Part shown: positions 18,215-25,824 of the stretch, one piece after another
Layout: the number at the start of each line of letters is the position of its first letter
Numbering within the stretch: the first letter of the stretch is position 1
Source: CAZEQJ01 sp964514385
GTDB lineage: Bacteria; Bacteroidota; Bacteroidia; Cytophagales; Cyclobacteriaceae
Direction of reading: 5' to 3'
Length of the DNA stretch: 58,602 nt
Assembly (NCBI GenBank): GCA_964514385.1
Contig: CAZEQJ010000021.1
Location: forward strand, 1 to 58,602
Notes under the pieces: generated by a model
The model's database searches: none
What the model was told of the DNA's origin: nothing
The model's input: only the letters and a program-made list of their open reading frames with translations
Made by a program: the position numbers and the translations under genes

Positions 18215-19254
18215 AAGTTGAATTCGAATTTAATTACTGCTGGAACTGGATCGTGCGTTAGAGCATAAATATATTGGTTTTCCCAATCCACCGTGAATAC
18301 AAAAATGCCTTTATCCAATTCCAGAATTCTATCCGGATTACCTTGGGCATCGAATACATAAATATAATTAGTATGATAACCATCAGTCATTAAACGACCG
18401 TTAAAAAGAGTCATTATGAAATTTTCACCAATCCTTGGTGATGTGAAAGCATTTATGGCATCGGGTCCACCACTTCCCATTGTTGCACCGTTTCCTAAAT
18501 CCATTACAGCGGTTGATGGAGGCACTTTAACCGGTCCAAAATTTCTTTTTAATAACACACCATCAATAGTGTATATATCAATCATATCTGTGAACAAGTA
18601 TGCTAAAACAATTGTGGAATCAAGTATAGCCATTTGGCATTCTGCAGAATACGTTACACCTTTAGTTAATTCGAATCCTTCCATTTTAGGCATTGTTCCT
18701 ACTTTATCAATCAAATCGCCATTAAAATTATAAATATTTAACCTATGTGTTCCGGCTATGCTAAAATCCACAATTCGCCCTGAATTACTTAGTAGCGGTT
18801 GTTTCACCTCCGTATTTTCTATTTTTATTTCTTTTAACATTTTAGGTTTAGAAACTAATGAGTCTTTATCAAAATAAAGCAGTCTTCTCTTTTTATTATC
18901 AAATGCAATCAAGGTATCTTCTGAAAACTGCAGACTTTTAACAAACAGAATCTCATCAGGCCCATTTCCTTTTTTTAGATATCGACCCTGAAATTCGTTG
19001 GTTTGGATAGTATAAACTGATAAGCTGTAGGATGGATGTTCATCAAGAATATAAAGTTTGCCATTATTGAAATAAATTCTGTATGGAAAAAGCAATGAAT
19101 CTAACCCAATAATGTTATTTCCTTCAATACTTTCAATTGTAAAATCAGTCTTTTCAATTATGGTTGCTTGATCATAATTTTGAGCATTATCACATGAAAA
19201 TAAAGTCCAAAAGCAAACTATATATGCAAGGTTATTTATTTTAAAACGGGGCAT
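18211..19254 (-). CDS. Six-bladed beta-propeller lipoprotein (DUF5128/BF2867-like)
   Basis: The 347-aa product has a signal sequence with lipobox TLFSC (Cys21). The rest consists of repeated four-stranded blade patterns (LFPYRIYFNNGKLYILDE, SVYTIQTNEF, DTLIAFDNKKRRLLYFD, VDFSIAGTHRLNIYNFNG, NYIYVFDAQGNPDRILELD). This matches the six-bladed propeller lipoproteins common in Bacteroidota, often annotated as DUF5128 or TolB-like. KGNGPDEI is a conserved blade-1/2 turn in that group. Such proteins are often encoded next to small secreted peptides, as here. The ligand is unknown. It shares an ATGA overlap with the thioredoxin-like gene downstream, and base composition is visibly AT-richer than the flanking genes. 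Confidence 0.85.
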   Translation of the reverse strand: MPRFKINNLAYIVCFWTLFSCDNAQNYDQATIIEKTDFTIESIEGNNIIGLDSLLFPYRIYFNNGKLYILDEHPSYSLSVYTIQTNEFQGRYLKKGNGPDEILFVKSLQFSEDTLIAFDNKKRRLLYFDKDSLVSKPKMLKEIKIENTEVKQPLLSNSGRIVDFSIAGTHRLNIYNFNGDLIDKVGTMPKMEGFELTKGVTYSAECQMAILDSTIVLAYLFTDMIDIYTIDGVLLKRNFGPVKVPPSTAVMDLGNGATMGSGGPDAINAFTSPRIGENFIMTLFNGRLMTDGYHTNYIYVFDAQGNPDRILELDKGIFVFTVDWENQYIYALTHDPVPAVIKFEFNL

Positions 19255-19276
19255 GGAATTAGTTTATATAGTTAAA

Positions 19277-19310
19277 TAACTATTTCAGTGATTAGCCACT
19301 GAAATAGTTA
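19277..19310 (-). other. Perfect 14-bp stem-loop between mini-protein gene and propeller gene
   Basis: TAACTATTTCAGTG (19277-19290) pairs perfectly with CACTGAAATAGTTA (19297-19310) across a 6-base loop. On the transcribed (minus) strand it follows the mini-protein stop by ~16 bases and precedes the propeller ATG by ~22. Only a short T stretch follows, so it may be a leaky terminator or an mRNA-stabilising hairpin that raises the mini-protein:propeller ratio. Confidence 0.75.
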
Positions 19311-19326
19311 TATATACATAATTAAA

Positions 19327-19521
19327 TTACTCTCCTACCACAAGACCAGGATATCTATTATCACAAATCGTTAAAGTACCACTTGTATATCTTATTCCAC
19401 AAGCAAAATTAGGGTTTGAAGTACAATAAACCTCACAATTCGGATCCGCTTTCACTTCCTGCGTGGGTACGAAAGTTGTTAGTCCTGCTGCAACTACTAC
19501 AGCCAAAATTAATTTTTTCAT
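19327..19521 (-). CDS. Small secreted four-cysteine protein (64 aa)
   Basis: The product has a clear signal peptide (MKKLILAVVVAAGL, cleavage probably near VKA-DP) and a mature part of only ~39 residues with four cysteines (Cys29, 33, 41, 53), enough for two disulfides. It recalls the NVEALA-type mini-proteins found next to propeller lipoproteins in Bacteroides, but the NVEALA signature itself is not seen. It is first in the three-gene minus-strand cassette, separated from the propeller gene by a stem-loop. Function is unknown; a secreted signal, bacteriocin-like peptide or propeller ligand are possibilities. The size, signal peptide and context argue for a real gene. Confidence 0.75.
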   Translation of the reverse strand: MKKLILAVVVAAGLTTFVPTQEVKADPNCEVYCTSNPNFACGIRYTSGTLTICDNRYPGLVVGE

Positions 19522-19640
19522 TTTTTAATTATTTAAATTTACAATTATATTTTCTAAATATATATATATTGATCCAAATTTTTAGATATCAACTCGTCCT
19601 CTTTTCCACAAAGGACTATACAACCATTAGTTTTAAAGGC

Positions 19641-19929
19641 ATTTCCGCATTTGAAACATTTAATTACTACGGTGTGACGAATGGCAATCCCTTTGGGACG
19701 AACTGCAATCCCGATAATTATCGGGATTTGTGACGAACGGCAATCCCGACAACCACCGGGAATCGGATGAATAATAAGCCCTATCACCATCTGGACTATC
19801 AACAACACCGTAATATTTACTATTTTCGGTTTTCCATGATGAAACATAACATGCAAAACGTATTTCTGACCCTCTCCATAGTCCTGATTTCTGTAGTCGC
19901 AAAGGCTCAAAATCCGTATTTCCCCAGAA
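19641..19929 (+). repeat. Direct repeat copy B: upstream and 5' end of intact M24 gene
   Basis: This is the counterpart of 17518-17779. The 127 bases at 19803-19929 are identical to copy A. The upstream portion has a different hairpin content: a perfect 22-bp palindrome at 19707-19728 (AATCCCGATAATTATCGGGA plus TT) and several GACGAAC-GCAATCCC units. Confidence 0.9.
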
Positions 19930-21206
19930 CCCTGAATATGCAGGAACGTGCCGAAGTTATTGACCTCTGGCTGGAAGAGCGTATCGATCAGGTGTTACCC
20001 GCTATCATGGAACGCACCGGCATCGATATGTGGCTTATCATTGCCCGCGAATACAACGAAGACCCTGTGATCAAAACCATGCTGCCAGCTACCTGGCAGT
20101 CAGCCCGTCGCACTACCATGCTGGTCATCTACAACCCGGGCGGTGGCGCCCCACTTGAGACGATGGCCATGGCACGCTATGATGTAGGCACCAAATTTAA
20201 AAAAGTATGGGATAAAGATACCCAGCCCGATCAGTGGCAGGCACTGGCAGACCTGATCAGCTCCAGAGATCCGAATAAAATTGGCATCAACAAATCCGCC
20301 ACATTTGGCCTGGCCGATGGGCTCTCCGCAACCCATTATGAGATGCTGATGGACAAGCTTCCCGGGAAATACCAGAAAAGGGTAGTATCTGCAGAAAATC
20401 TGGCCGTTGGCTGGCTGGAAACCCGCACCGAAAATGAGATGATCGTATACCAGAATATTGTACGCATAGCGCATCAGATCATTGCCGAAGGGTTTTCCGA
20501 AAAAGTCATTCAACCCGGCATCACCACTACCGACGATGTGGTATGGTGGTACCGCGATCGTATCAATGAAATGGGCTTTTCTGCCTGGTTTCATCCTACC
20601 GTATCGATACAACGGCAGGACCCGGAGTCGATCGATCACCTCCGCTCGTTTTCAAGCCGACCGGAATTACAGATCATTCAGCCCGGCGATTTACTTCATG
20701 TCGACTTTGGCATCACCTATCTGCGACTAAATACCGATACCCAGCAACATGCCTACGTGCTTATGCCCGGAGAATCCGAACCTCCGGATTATCTGACTGA
20801 GGCCTTCCGTACCGGCAACCAGTTGCAGGATATCCTCACATCAAACTTTGTGAGCGGACGCACAGGAAATCAAATCCTGCTCAACACCCTGCAGCAGGCC
20901 GATTCCGCAGGTCTTAAGCCTACCATCTACACACATCCGATCGGCTTCCATGGTCATGCAGCAGGCCCTACGATAGGGCTGTGGGATCAGCAGGAAGGCG
21001 TACCCGGTGGTGGGGACTATCCGCTGTATCCCAACACAGCTTACTCCATCGAACTGAACAATGCAGTCTACATCGACGCATGGGACAAAGAGATCCGTAT
21101 CATGCTGGAGGAAGATGCCTTTTTTGATGGCGACTCCGTGCGGTACATCGACGGACGGCAAACGGAGCTGATGACGATACCTCGGGCCTTATTTCCCAAT
21201 AAGTAA
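19836..21206 (+). CDS. Exported M24-family metallopeptidase (Xaa-Pro aminopeptidase-like)
   Basis: I start at the first of two adjacent ATGs at 19836, giving 456 aa with a signal peptide ending near AKAQNP. The C-terminal half has the pita-bread metal site: HVDFGI and TDTQQHA supply the two Asp ligands, GFHGHAAG the His, SIELN a Glu, and the late MLEEDAFF the last Glu. The N-terminal creatinase-like domain is at about 30-190. Family members cleave N-terminal residues before proline or act on related dipeptides. Export suggests periplasmic peptide turnover. Its promoter and signal-peptide region is duplicated at 17518-17779, beyond the inserted cassette; the gene itself is intact. Confidence 0.9.
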   Translation: MMKHNMQNVFLTLSIVLISVVAKAQNPYFPRTLNMQERAEVIDLWLEERIDQVLPAIMERTGIDMWLIIAREYNEDPVIKTMLPATWQSARRTTMLVIYNPGGGAPLETMAMARYDVGTKFKKVWDKDTQPDQWQALADLISSRDPNKIGINKSATFGLADGLSATHYEMLMDKLPGKYQKRVVSAENLAVGWLETRTENEMIVYQNIVRIAHQIIAEGFSEKVIQPGITTTDDVVWWYRDRINEMGFSAWFHPTVSIQRQDPESIDHLRSFSSRPELQIIQPGDLLHVDFGITYLRLNTDTQQHAYVLMPGESEPPDYLTEAFRTGNQLQDILTSNFVSGRTGNQILLNTLQQADSAGLKPTIYTHPIGFHGHAAGPTIGLWDQQEGVPGGGDYPLYPNTAYSIELNNAVYIDAWDKEIRIMLEEDAFFDGDSVRYIDGRQTELMTIPRALFPNK

Positions 21207-21315
21207 ATACTCATTTCCCTGAACGCCTTTGAGCGCATCAACACAAAAAAGCGGCTATACATGATGTGAATCAATAACTAAACAGTGTTCAGTCCGCTAA
21301 AAATCACGGGCTTGT

Positions 21316-21329
21316 GTAACTTAAGTCAC
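21316..21329. promoter_or_regulatory. CRP/FNR-like palindrome upstream of the outer-membrane protein gene
   Basis: GTAACTTAAGTCAC is a pseudo-palindrome (one mismatch pair) about 50 bp upstream of the 21377 start, in the size range of CRP/FNR-family sites. No binding protein can be assigned from this window. Confidence 0.3.
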
Positions 21330-21376
21330 GCTCAGATTAATACGATTTGGTACTTTTCGTGCCTGAAATACCGACC

Positions 21377-21907
21377 GTGAAAAAACTGATTTTTTTACTC
21401 TCCCTCTGCATTCCGGCTGTGCTGTTTGCACAGCACCATGGACTATCATCTGACACTGCTTCGCATCGCCATTTTCACTTTTCACTTGTCCTCGGCCATA
21501 CCTACCTTACTGAAAGCACCGTCACCGGTGACGAAATAATCGTCCTGCCATCTATTGGCCTGGACCTCGAATACTGGCATAACGATCGGTTTGGTATTGG
21601 CCTTCATAACGATATGGAGCTATTTACATTTGAAATCCTCGATGCCGAGAATATTTATATCGAACGCCGCTATCCCGTATTGGTGACTGCCGACTTTCTC
21701 TGGAAGCCGGTTCGTAACCTAAGCCTTTTCACTGGTCCGGGAATAGAGCTTGAACGTGAACGTAATTTTGCCGTTTACCGCCTTGGTATCGAATATGACG
21801 GAGAAGTAACCTGCTCCATCAGTTTTTCGCCCATTATCTTCTACGATATACGATTCAATGCCTACAACTCCTTCTCTATGGGCATTGGCATCAGCTACCA
21901 TAACTAG
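21377..21907 (+). CDS. Putative outer-membrane beta-barrel protein
   Basis: A GTG start at 21377 gives a 176-aa product with a canonical signal peptide (KKLIFLLSLCIPAVLFAQ). A TTG further upstream at 21347 is possible, but the added residues precede the signal peptide and look non-coding. The mature part is made of alternating amphipathic strands (HFSLVLGHTYL, PSIGLDLEYW, FGIGLHNDMELF, LSLFTGPGIELE, FSMGIGISYHN) and ends in aromatic/polar residues, as small 8-strand barrels do. A His-rich stretch (HHGL, SHRHFHF) follows the cleavage site and could bind metal. No named family is recognised. Confidence 0.75.
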   Translation: MKKLIFLLSLCIPAVLFAQHHGLSSDTASHRHFHFSLVLGHTYLTESTVTGDEIIVLPSIGLDLEYWHNDRFGIGLHNDMELFTFEILDAENIYIERRYPVLVTADFLWKPVRNLSLFTGPGIELERERNFAVYRLGIEYDGEVTCSISFSPIIFYDIRFNAYNSFSMGIGISYHN

Positions 21908-22246
21908 GCAGCCGTTATTTAGGAGCATACCCGAATCAAGTAAGTGTCATTTGACTGAACTCTGATGGCCTCTGACCCCGGATCGACTGTATTCAACTCT
22001 TTTTAGGGCATCATGGCTCCGCTGAATCACAAAAATCATGGTGAGAGGGAGAAAAAGAGCGGATGGTAGCCCGGGAAATTAAAAAGGGAAGCAAGCATCA
22101 TTACCAGCAAAACCTAAACAACACTTCTACCACTTCCCTTCCATTCTATGACACAAAAAATCTGCTTTCGGTTGATTAACTCAAACCAAAATGGTTGATT
22201 CCCCTCTCATTTTATGGTAAATTCCCATTTCACCTAAAAACCAATT
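21908..22246. other. Intergenic stretch without recognisable features
   Basis: About 340 bases between the outer-membrane protein and the TapB-like gene. I see no open frame with a plausible start, no strong hairpin followed by a T run, and no repeat shared with the rest of the window. It presumably contains the promoter of the 22247 gene. Confidence 0.5.
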
Positions 22247-22930
22247 ATGAAAAACCTGACAATTATTTTTCTATTACTTGTATTTACCTCCATCGGATAT
22301 GGCCAGTGTTCAAACCCATACTACACATGGACGAAAGGAACCGTCATTACCATGGAAAACTACGACCGTAAAGACAGGCTGGAGAGCTCCCAGACCATGC
22401 GCGTTATCGACTGGGAAGAAACACCGGCAGGGTATACCGCCACCATCGGTTATACATTGTTTGACGACTCAGGCAGCGAGATTTCTTCCGGGCAATATGA
22501 AATGTCCTGTGACGATGGAGTCATCCTTATCGACATGAGTGCCTTCATTCCACAGGAGTCCATGGAAGCCTTTAAAGAAATGGAAGTTGAGATGACCATG
22601 GACGATGTAGCCTATCCGCCCAGCCTTACCGTCGGCGACAGGCTCCCAGATGCCAGCTTCACAATGGAGACCAAAGGCATGCCCATGACCATGAAAATGA
22701 CGATGAACAAAACCAGCCGCAGCGTCGATGGCAAAGAAACCATCACCACCCCGGCAGGCACTTTTGAATGCCTAAAAATCACTGAAACGATGGAGTCAAA
22801 GATCATGATGGCCAATACATCCTTTAATACCATAACCTACCTCGCTGAAGACTATGGCGCAGTACGTACTGAAACCTATCGTTCCAACGGAAAACTGATG
22901 GGCTATACCGTGATGACACAGTTTGAATAA
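22247..22930 (+). CDS. Secreted TapB/DUF3108-like protein
   Basis: The 227-aa product has a signal peptide ending near GYGQCS. The mature region resembles TapB/DUF3108-type lipocalin-like beta proteins: an opening WTKGTVITMENYD, a central LTVGDRLPDASF, and TPAGTFECLKITE, with YGAVRTETYRSNG near the end. It contains many methionines in a central KGMPMTMKMTMNK stretch. Function is unknown, and a periplasmic location is inferred. The gene stands alone; a hairpin-rich repeat follows its stop. Confidence 0.75.
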   Translation: MKNLTIIFLLLVFTSIGYGQCSNPYYTWTKGTVITMENYDRKDRLESSQTMRVIDWEETPAGYTATIGYTLFDDSGSEISSGQYEMSCDDGVILIDMSAFIPQESMEAFKEMEVEMTMDDVAYPPSLTVGDRLPDASFTMETKGMPMTMKMTMNKTSRSVDGKETITTPAGTFECLKITETMESKIMMANTSFNTITYLAEDYGAVRTETYRSNGKLMGYTVMTQFE

Positions 22931-22935
22931 ATTTT

Positions 22936-23051
22936 GGGCGTGTCCCCCAACCGGGTTGGGGGTCAGGCTGTCCGGCACTCCGCTGTCGCTCCGGTAGAGC
23001 ACCTCTGCGGGTGCTCCACCCGGCTGCGCCGGCACCTCCCATCCTTCACGC
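22936..23051. repeat. GC-rich Bacteroidota-type intergenic repeat with three hairpins
   Basis: The element begins GGGCGTG and ends CACGC. It contains three perfect hairpins: CCCCCAACC/GGTTGGGGG (22944-22962), GAGCACC/GGTGCTC (22997-23016) and CCGGC/GCCGG (23020-23032). It closely resembles dispersed intergenic repeats I associate with Bacteroidota genomes. It is much more GC-rich than its surroundings and lacks a credible reading frame. Confidence 0.7.
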
Positions 23052-23120
23052 ATCCGTCTGCCGAGTCCGATCCGTAGACATTTACTATTTCATTTTGTAA
23101 TTAAGTTTTAGCTTTGTGCT

Positions 23121-24116
23121 ATGTATTTCCGCTGGCTATTGTTATCTGCCGTATTTTTTATCACAGCATGTCAGTCCGAACGGCAGCCACCCGAAGGAAT
23201 GGTTAAAATTCCCGGTGGCACCTTCACCATGGGTGGTAAAACTGAACAGGCATCCCGTGATGAGTTTCCACGCCATCAGGTGACTGTTACCTCATTCTTC
23301 ATGGACAAGTATGAAGTGACCAATGCCCAATTCCGGGAGTTTGTCGACGCCACCGGTTATGTGACAGTCGCAGAAAAGCCCGTCGACTGGGATGAAATGG
23401 CAGCACAATTGCCTCCCGGTACACCAAAACCGGCAGACAGTGTGCTCCAGCCCGGATCGCTCATTTTTCAACCTACTGACAAAGCTGTGCCACTTGACAA
23501 CCCCGTCCTGTGGTGGAAATGGACCATTGGCGCCAGCTGGCGTCATCCTTTTGGTCCGGGTAGCACTATTGACACGATGATGCATTATCCCGTAGTACAT
23601 ATCGCGTATGATGATGCTGTTGCCTATGCTCAATGGGCCGGAAAAAGACTGCCCACAGAGGCAGAATGGGAATGGGCTAGTATGGGCGGTTTAGAAGATG
23701 CCGTGTATCCATGGGGCAATACATCCGTGGAGGAGGCGTATACAAAAGCAAACTTCTGGCAGGGCAGCTTCCCGAATATGAATTACCAGCTGGACGGGTA
23801 CCAGGGCGCAGCCCCTGTAGGCAGTTTCCCACCCAACGGCTACGGACTTTACGACATGGCCGGTAATGTATGGGAGTGGTGTATCGATCATTACAACGCC
23901 GGCTTTTATGGAGATCAGGAAGGAGAGGGCCGTAATCCTGTAAGCCGCTCCTCGTATGATCCCAACGACCCCTACACCGAGAAATTCGTGACACGTGGCG
24001 GCTCATTTCTTTGTAATGACAGCTATTGCTCCGGCTATCGGGTAAGCAGAAGGATGAGCTCCAGTAGAGACTCAGGTTTTAACCATACCGGTTTCAGATG
24101 CGTGAAAGATCTGTAG
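23121..24116 (+). CDS. Formylglycine-generating enzyme (FGE/SUMF1) family lipoprotein
   Basis: The 331-aa product has a lipobox ITAC near residue 17 and then a full FGE-sulfatase domain: MVKIPGGTFTMGG, DKYEVTNAQFREFV, RLPTEAEWEWA, YPWGN, GLYDMAGNVWEWC, FVTRGGSFLC and GFRCVKDL. Unlike many SUMF1-like relatives it keeps the copper-binding/catalytic cysteine pair, Cys298 and Cys303 in CNDSYC, spaced exactly as in human FGE. It may therefore be a true sulfatase-activating enzyme in the periplasm or at the outer membrane. No sulfatase is in the window. Its 3' end overlaps the converging rnfB gene by 23 bp. Confidence 0.92.
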   Translation: MYFRWLLLSAVFFITACQSERQPPEGMVKIPGGTFTMGGKTEQASRDEFPRHQVTVTSFFMDKYEVTNAQFREFVDATGYVTVAEKPVDWDEMAAQLPPGTPKPADSVLQPGSLIFQPTDKAVPLDNPVLWWKWTIGASWRHPFGPGSTIDTMMHYPVVHIAYDDAVAYAQWAGKRLPTEAEWEWASMGGLEDAVYPWGNTSVEEAYTKANFWQGSFPNMNYQLDGYQGAAPVGSFPPNGYGLYDMAGNVWEWCIDHYNAGFYGDQEGEGRNPVSRSSYDPNDPYTEKFVTRGGSFLCNDSYCSGYRVSRRMSSSRDSGFNHTGFRCVKDL

Positions 24117-24966
24117 CGATACGCTGCCCCTTACGGACAATCTTTTTACTGGCAATACCTTTTATGCCCACCTCACCATCTTCTATCCATAGTATTGCGC
24201 CAGTGGGGCATCGCTCAATGGCTTCACGGGGTTGCCTTCCTCCAGCATAATTTACTATGGGGAGGTTGTTTTCAATTTTGATCACTCCTTTGCTGTCCAT
24301 GGCACATTTACCACATGCTGTACACCCCACTTCACAATCCTCCAGCACGCCGTCGCCGGCTTCCAGACTCTTACAGGCTACCCAAAGGTGATGTGTGACC
24401 GGAACTATCGAAAACAGATCTTTCGGGCAGGCTTCCACACAGTCGCCACAGGCAGTACATTTTTCCGGGTCAACCACCGGTAGCGAGTAATCGTCCATGT
24501 TAATAGCATCAAAGTCGCACGAAACCTCGCAGTCTCCCATGCCAAGGCAACCCCAGCTACATCCTTTACCACCGCCGGACACCAATGCCGCAGCGCTGCA
24601 GGATTTCAGTCCTTCATATACACCTTTTTGTACCGCCACATTATCACCGCCGGCACAAGCCAGCCGGGCTACCTTTTTGACCTCATTCCCCAGATCGACA
24701 CCCAGAAATGCGGCTATCTTCTGATTGGCCTCCTGTGATCCTACAGAGCATTTTCCGGGTAGCACATCTCCCTTTACCAATGCTTCTGCAAATGGGCGGC
24801 ACCCGGGATAGCCGCATGCACCACAATTGGCATGGGGCAACATATCCTCAACCTGGTCGATTCTGGGATCTTCATACACATAAAACGCCTTGTTGGCGAC
24901 TACCAGCATGATAGCAAGCAGCAGGGTGATCCCACCTAATGATAATATGGCGATCAGCACCGTCAT
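24094..24966 (-). CDS. rnfB: Rnf complex iron-sulfur subunit RnfB
   Basis: RnfB is the membrane-anchored polyferredoxin that receives electrons from reduced ferredoxin. The 290-aa product has an N-terminal hydrophobic anchor (residues 3-24), then the RnfB-type cluster motif NCGACGYPGC (about 47-56) with the next Cys in PGKCSVG. Further clusters follow: CSWGCLGMGDCEVSC, CTACGDCVEACP, CEVGCTACGKC and a final CPTGA. The gene is last in the operon, separated from the other rnf genes by an FNR-type reductase, whereas in classical rnfABCDGE clusters rnfB follows rnfA. Its start overlaps the preceding stop. Confidence 0.96.
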   Translation of the reverse strand: MTVLIAILSLGGITLLLAIMLVVANKAFYVYEDPRIDQVEDMLPHANCGACGYPGCRPFAEALVKGDVLPGKCSVGSQEANQKIAAFLGVDLGNEVKKVARLACAGGDNVAVQKGVYEGLKSCSAAALVSGGGKGCSWGCLGMGDCEVSCDFDAINMDDYSLPVVDPEKCTACGDCVEACPKDLFSIVPVTHHLWVACKSLEAGDGVLEDCEVGCTACGKCAMDSKGVIKIENNLPIVNYAGGRQPREAIERCPTGAILWIEDGEVGIKGIASKKIVRKGQRIATDLSRI

Positions 24967-25823
24967 CAGTACACGATTTCAGCCCATTTATTACCTGCGA
25001 TCAGCTCAGCCTTGCGGGTAAACCAGTCATTTTCACTACCCATGATCCGCGTGAAGGTTTCATCCAGCTTTTCCTTTACTTTCTTGTATCCGGCTATGTA
25101 TATCCGGGTATTGGTTTTGTTCAGCATCTCATAGATTTCCTCCGCCCGCTGCATGATAGCATCATCAAGGGCTATAGGATCATTCATATGAGGCCTTGGG
25201 CTTAGGGCATGGAAGGCTTCAAACGTCTTCTCATCATAATACTGGGAGAGGTCATTGTCCTCCTCATTGAGATACAGCAGCTCCAGCCCGCTGCGGGCTC
25301 CGTAAAACAACAGGATTTTGCCTTCCCAGCGGCTATGTTTGGTATACAGATGCTTGATGAACGCCCGGAATGGCGCTATGCCTGTACCCATGCCGATCAG
25401 TATCAGGTTGGTGGCCTTATCGTTAGGTATATCAAAAGGTAATCCATGAGGTCCGGTAAGCGTAATCAAATCCCCTTTCTTACGATCGCAGAGATAGTTG
25501 GATGCTACACCTTCATACACCTCCCCGTTAAAGTCATCGATATAGGAACAGCGCTTTACCAGTATTTTTATAATAGTTTTACCTGCTTTTTTTTCCGGGA
25601 GGTCAGCTACGCTGTAAAGACGGTGATGTTTATAGTTGCCGAATTCACCAGTCGATTCGATCAGCACACCAAAGCTCTGGTCAATTTCCGGATTGAAGCC
25701 GTTGTCCTCTATTTGCATGGTAATCTCCCGTATTTCTTCGGCATCATCAGGGGTAAGCCTCTTCGATTCGATTACCTTAGCGGAAAAAGTTTTGTCTGTG
25801 GGTAACTCAGCTATTTGTGTCAT
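24966..25823 (-). CDS. Plant-type ferredoxin/flavodoxin:NADP+ reductase
   Basis: The 285-aa soluble protein has FAD-binding RLYSVAD and GVASNYLCD, and the nucleotide-binding GMGTGIAPFRAF. It also has YGARSGLELLYL, YIAGYKKV and a C-terminal tyrosine (WAEIVY) stacking on the flavin, as in plant-type FNRs. It transfers electrons between reduced ferredoxin or flavodoxin and NADP(H). Embedded between the NqrM-like gene and rnfB, it would share the ferredoxin pool with PFOR and Rnf. NADP specificity is inferred from family resemblance. Confidence 0.92.
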   Translation of the reverse strand: MTQIAELPTDKTFSAKVIESKRLTPDDAEEIREITMQIEDNGFNPEIDQSFGVLIESTGEFGNYKHHRLYSVADLPEKKAGKTIIKILVKRCSYIDDFNGEVYEGVASNYLCDRKKGDLITLTGPHGLPFDIPNDKATNLILIGMGTGIAPFRAFIKHLYTKHSRWEGKILLFYGARSGLELLYLNEEDNDLSQYYDEKTFEAFHALSPRPHMNDPIALDDAIMQRAEEIYEMLNKTNTRIYIAGYKKVKEKLDETFTRIMGSENDWFTRKAELIAGNKWAEIVY

Positions 25824-25824
25824 T

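Noticed and set aside
17423..19310. CRISPR array or tRNA-like structure among the hairpins
   Set aside because: Hairpins are of different sequence and spacing, with no regular repeat-spacer pattern and no cloverleaf or CCA end.
20100..20639. 179-codon minus-strand frame inside the M24 peptidase gene
   Set aside because: It is a shadow frame antisense to a well-supported gene, with no recognisable domain.
22796..23053. Minus-strand reading frames across the GC-rich repeat
   Set aside because: They are rich in Gly/Arg/Pro/Trp, overlap the TapB-like gene and follow the hairpin composition; no protein-like features.
23095..23116. Bacteroidota promoter TTG/TAnnTTTG before the FGE-like gene
   Set aside because: TAGCTTTG at 23109 matches the -7 element, but spacing to the nearest TTG is too short and it would make the transcript nearly leaderless.
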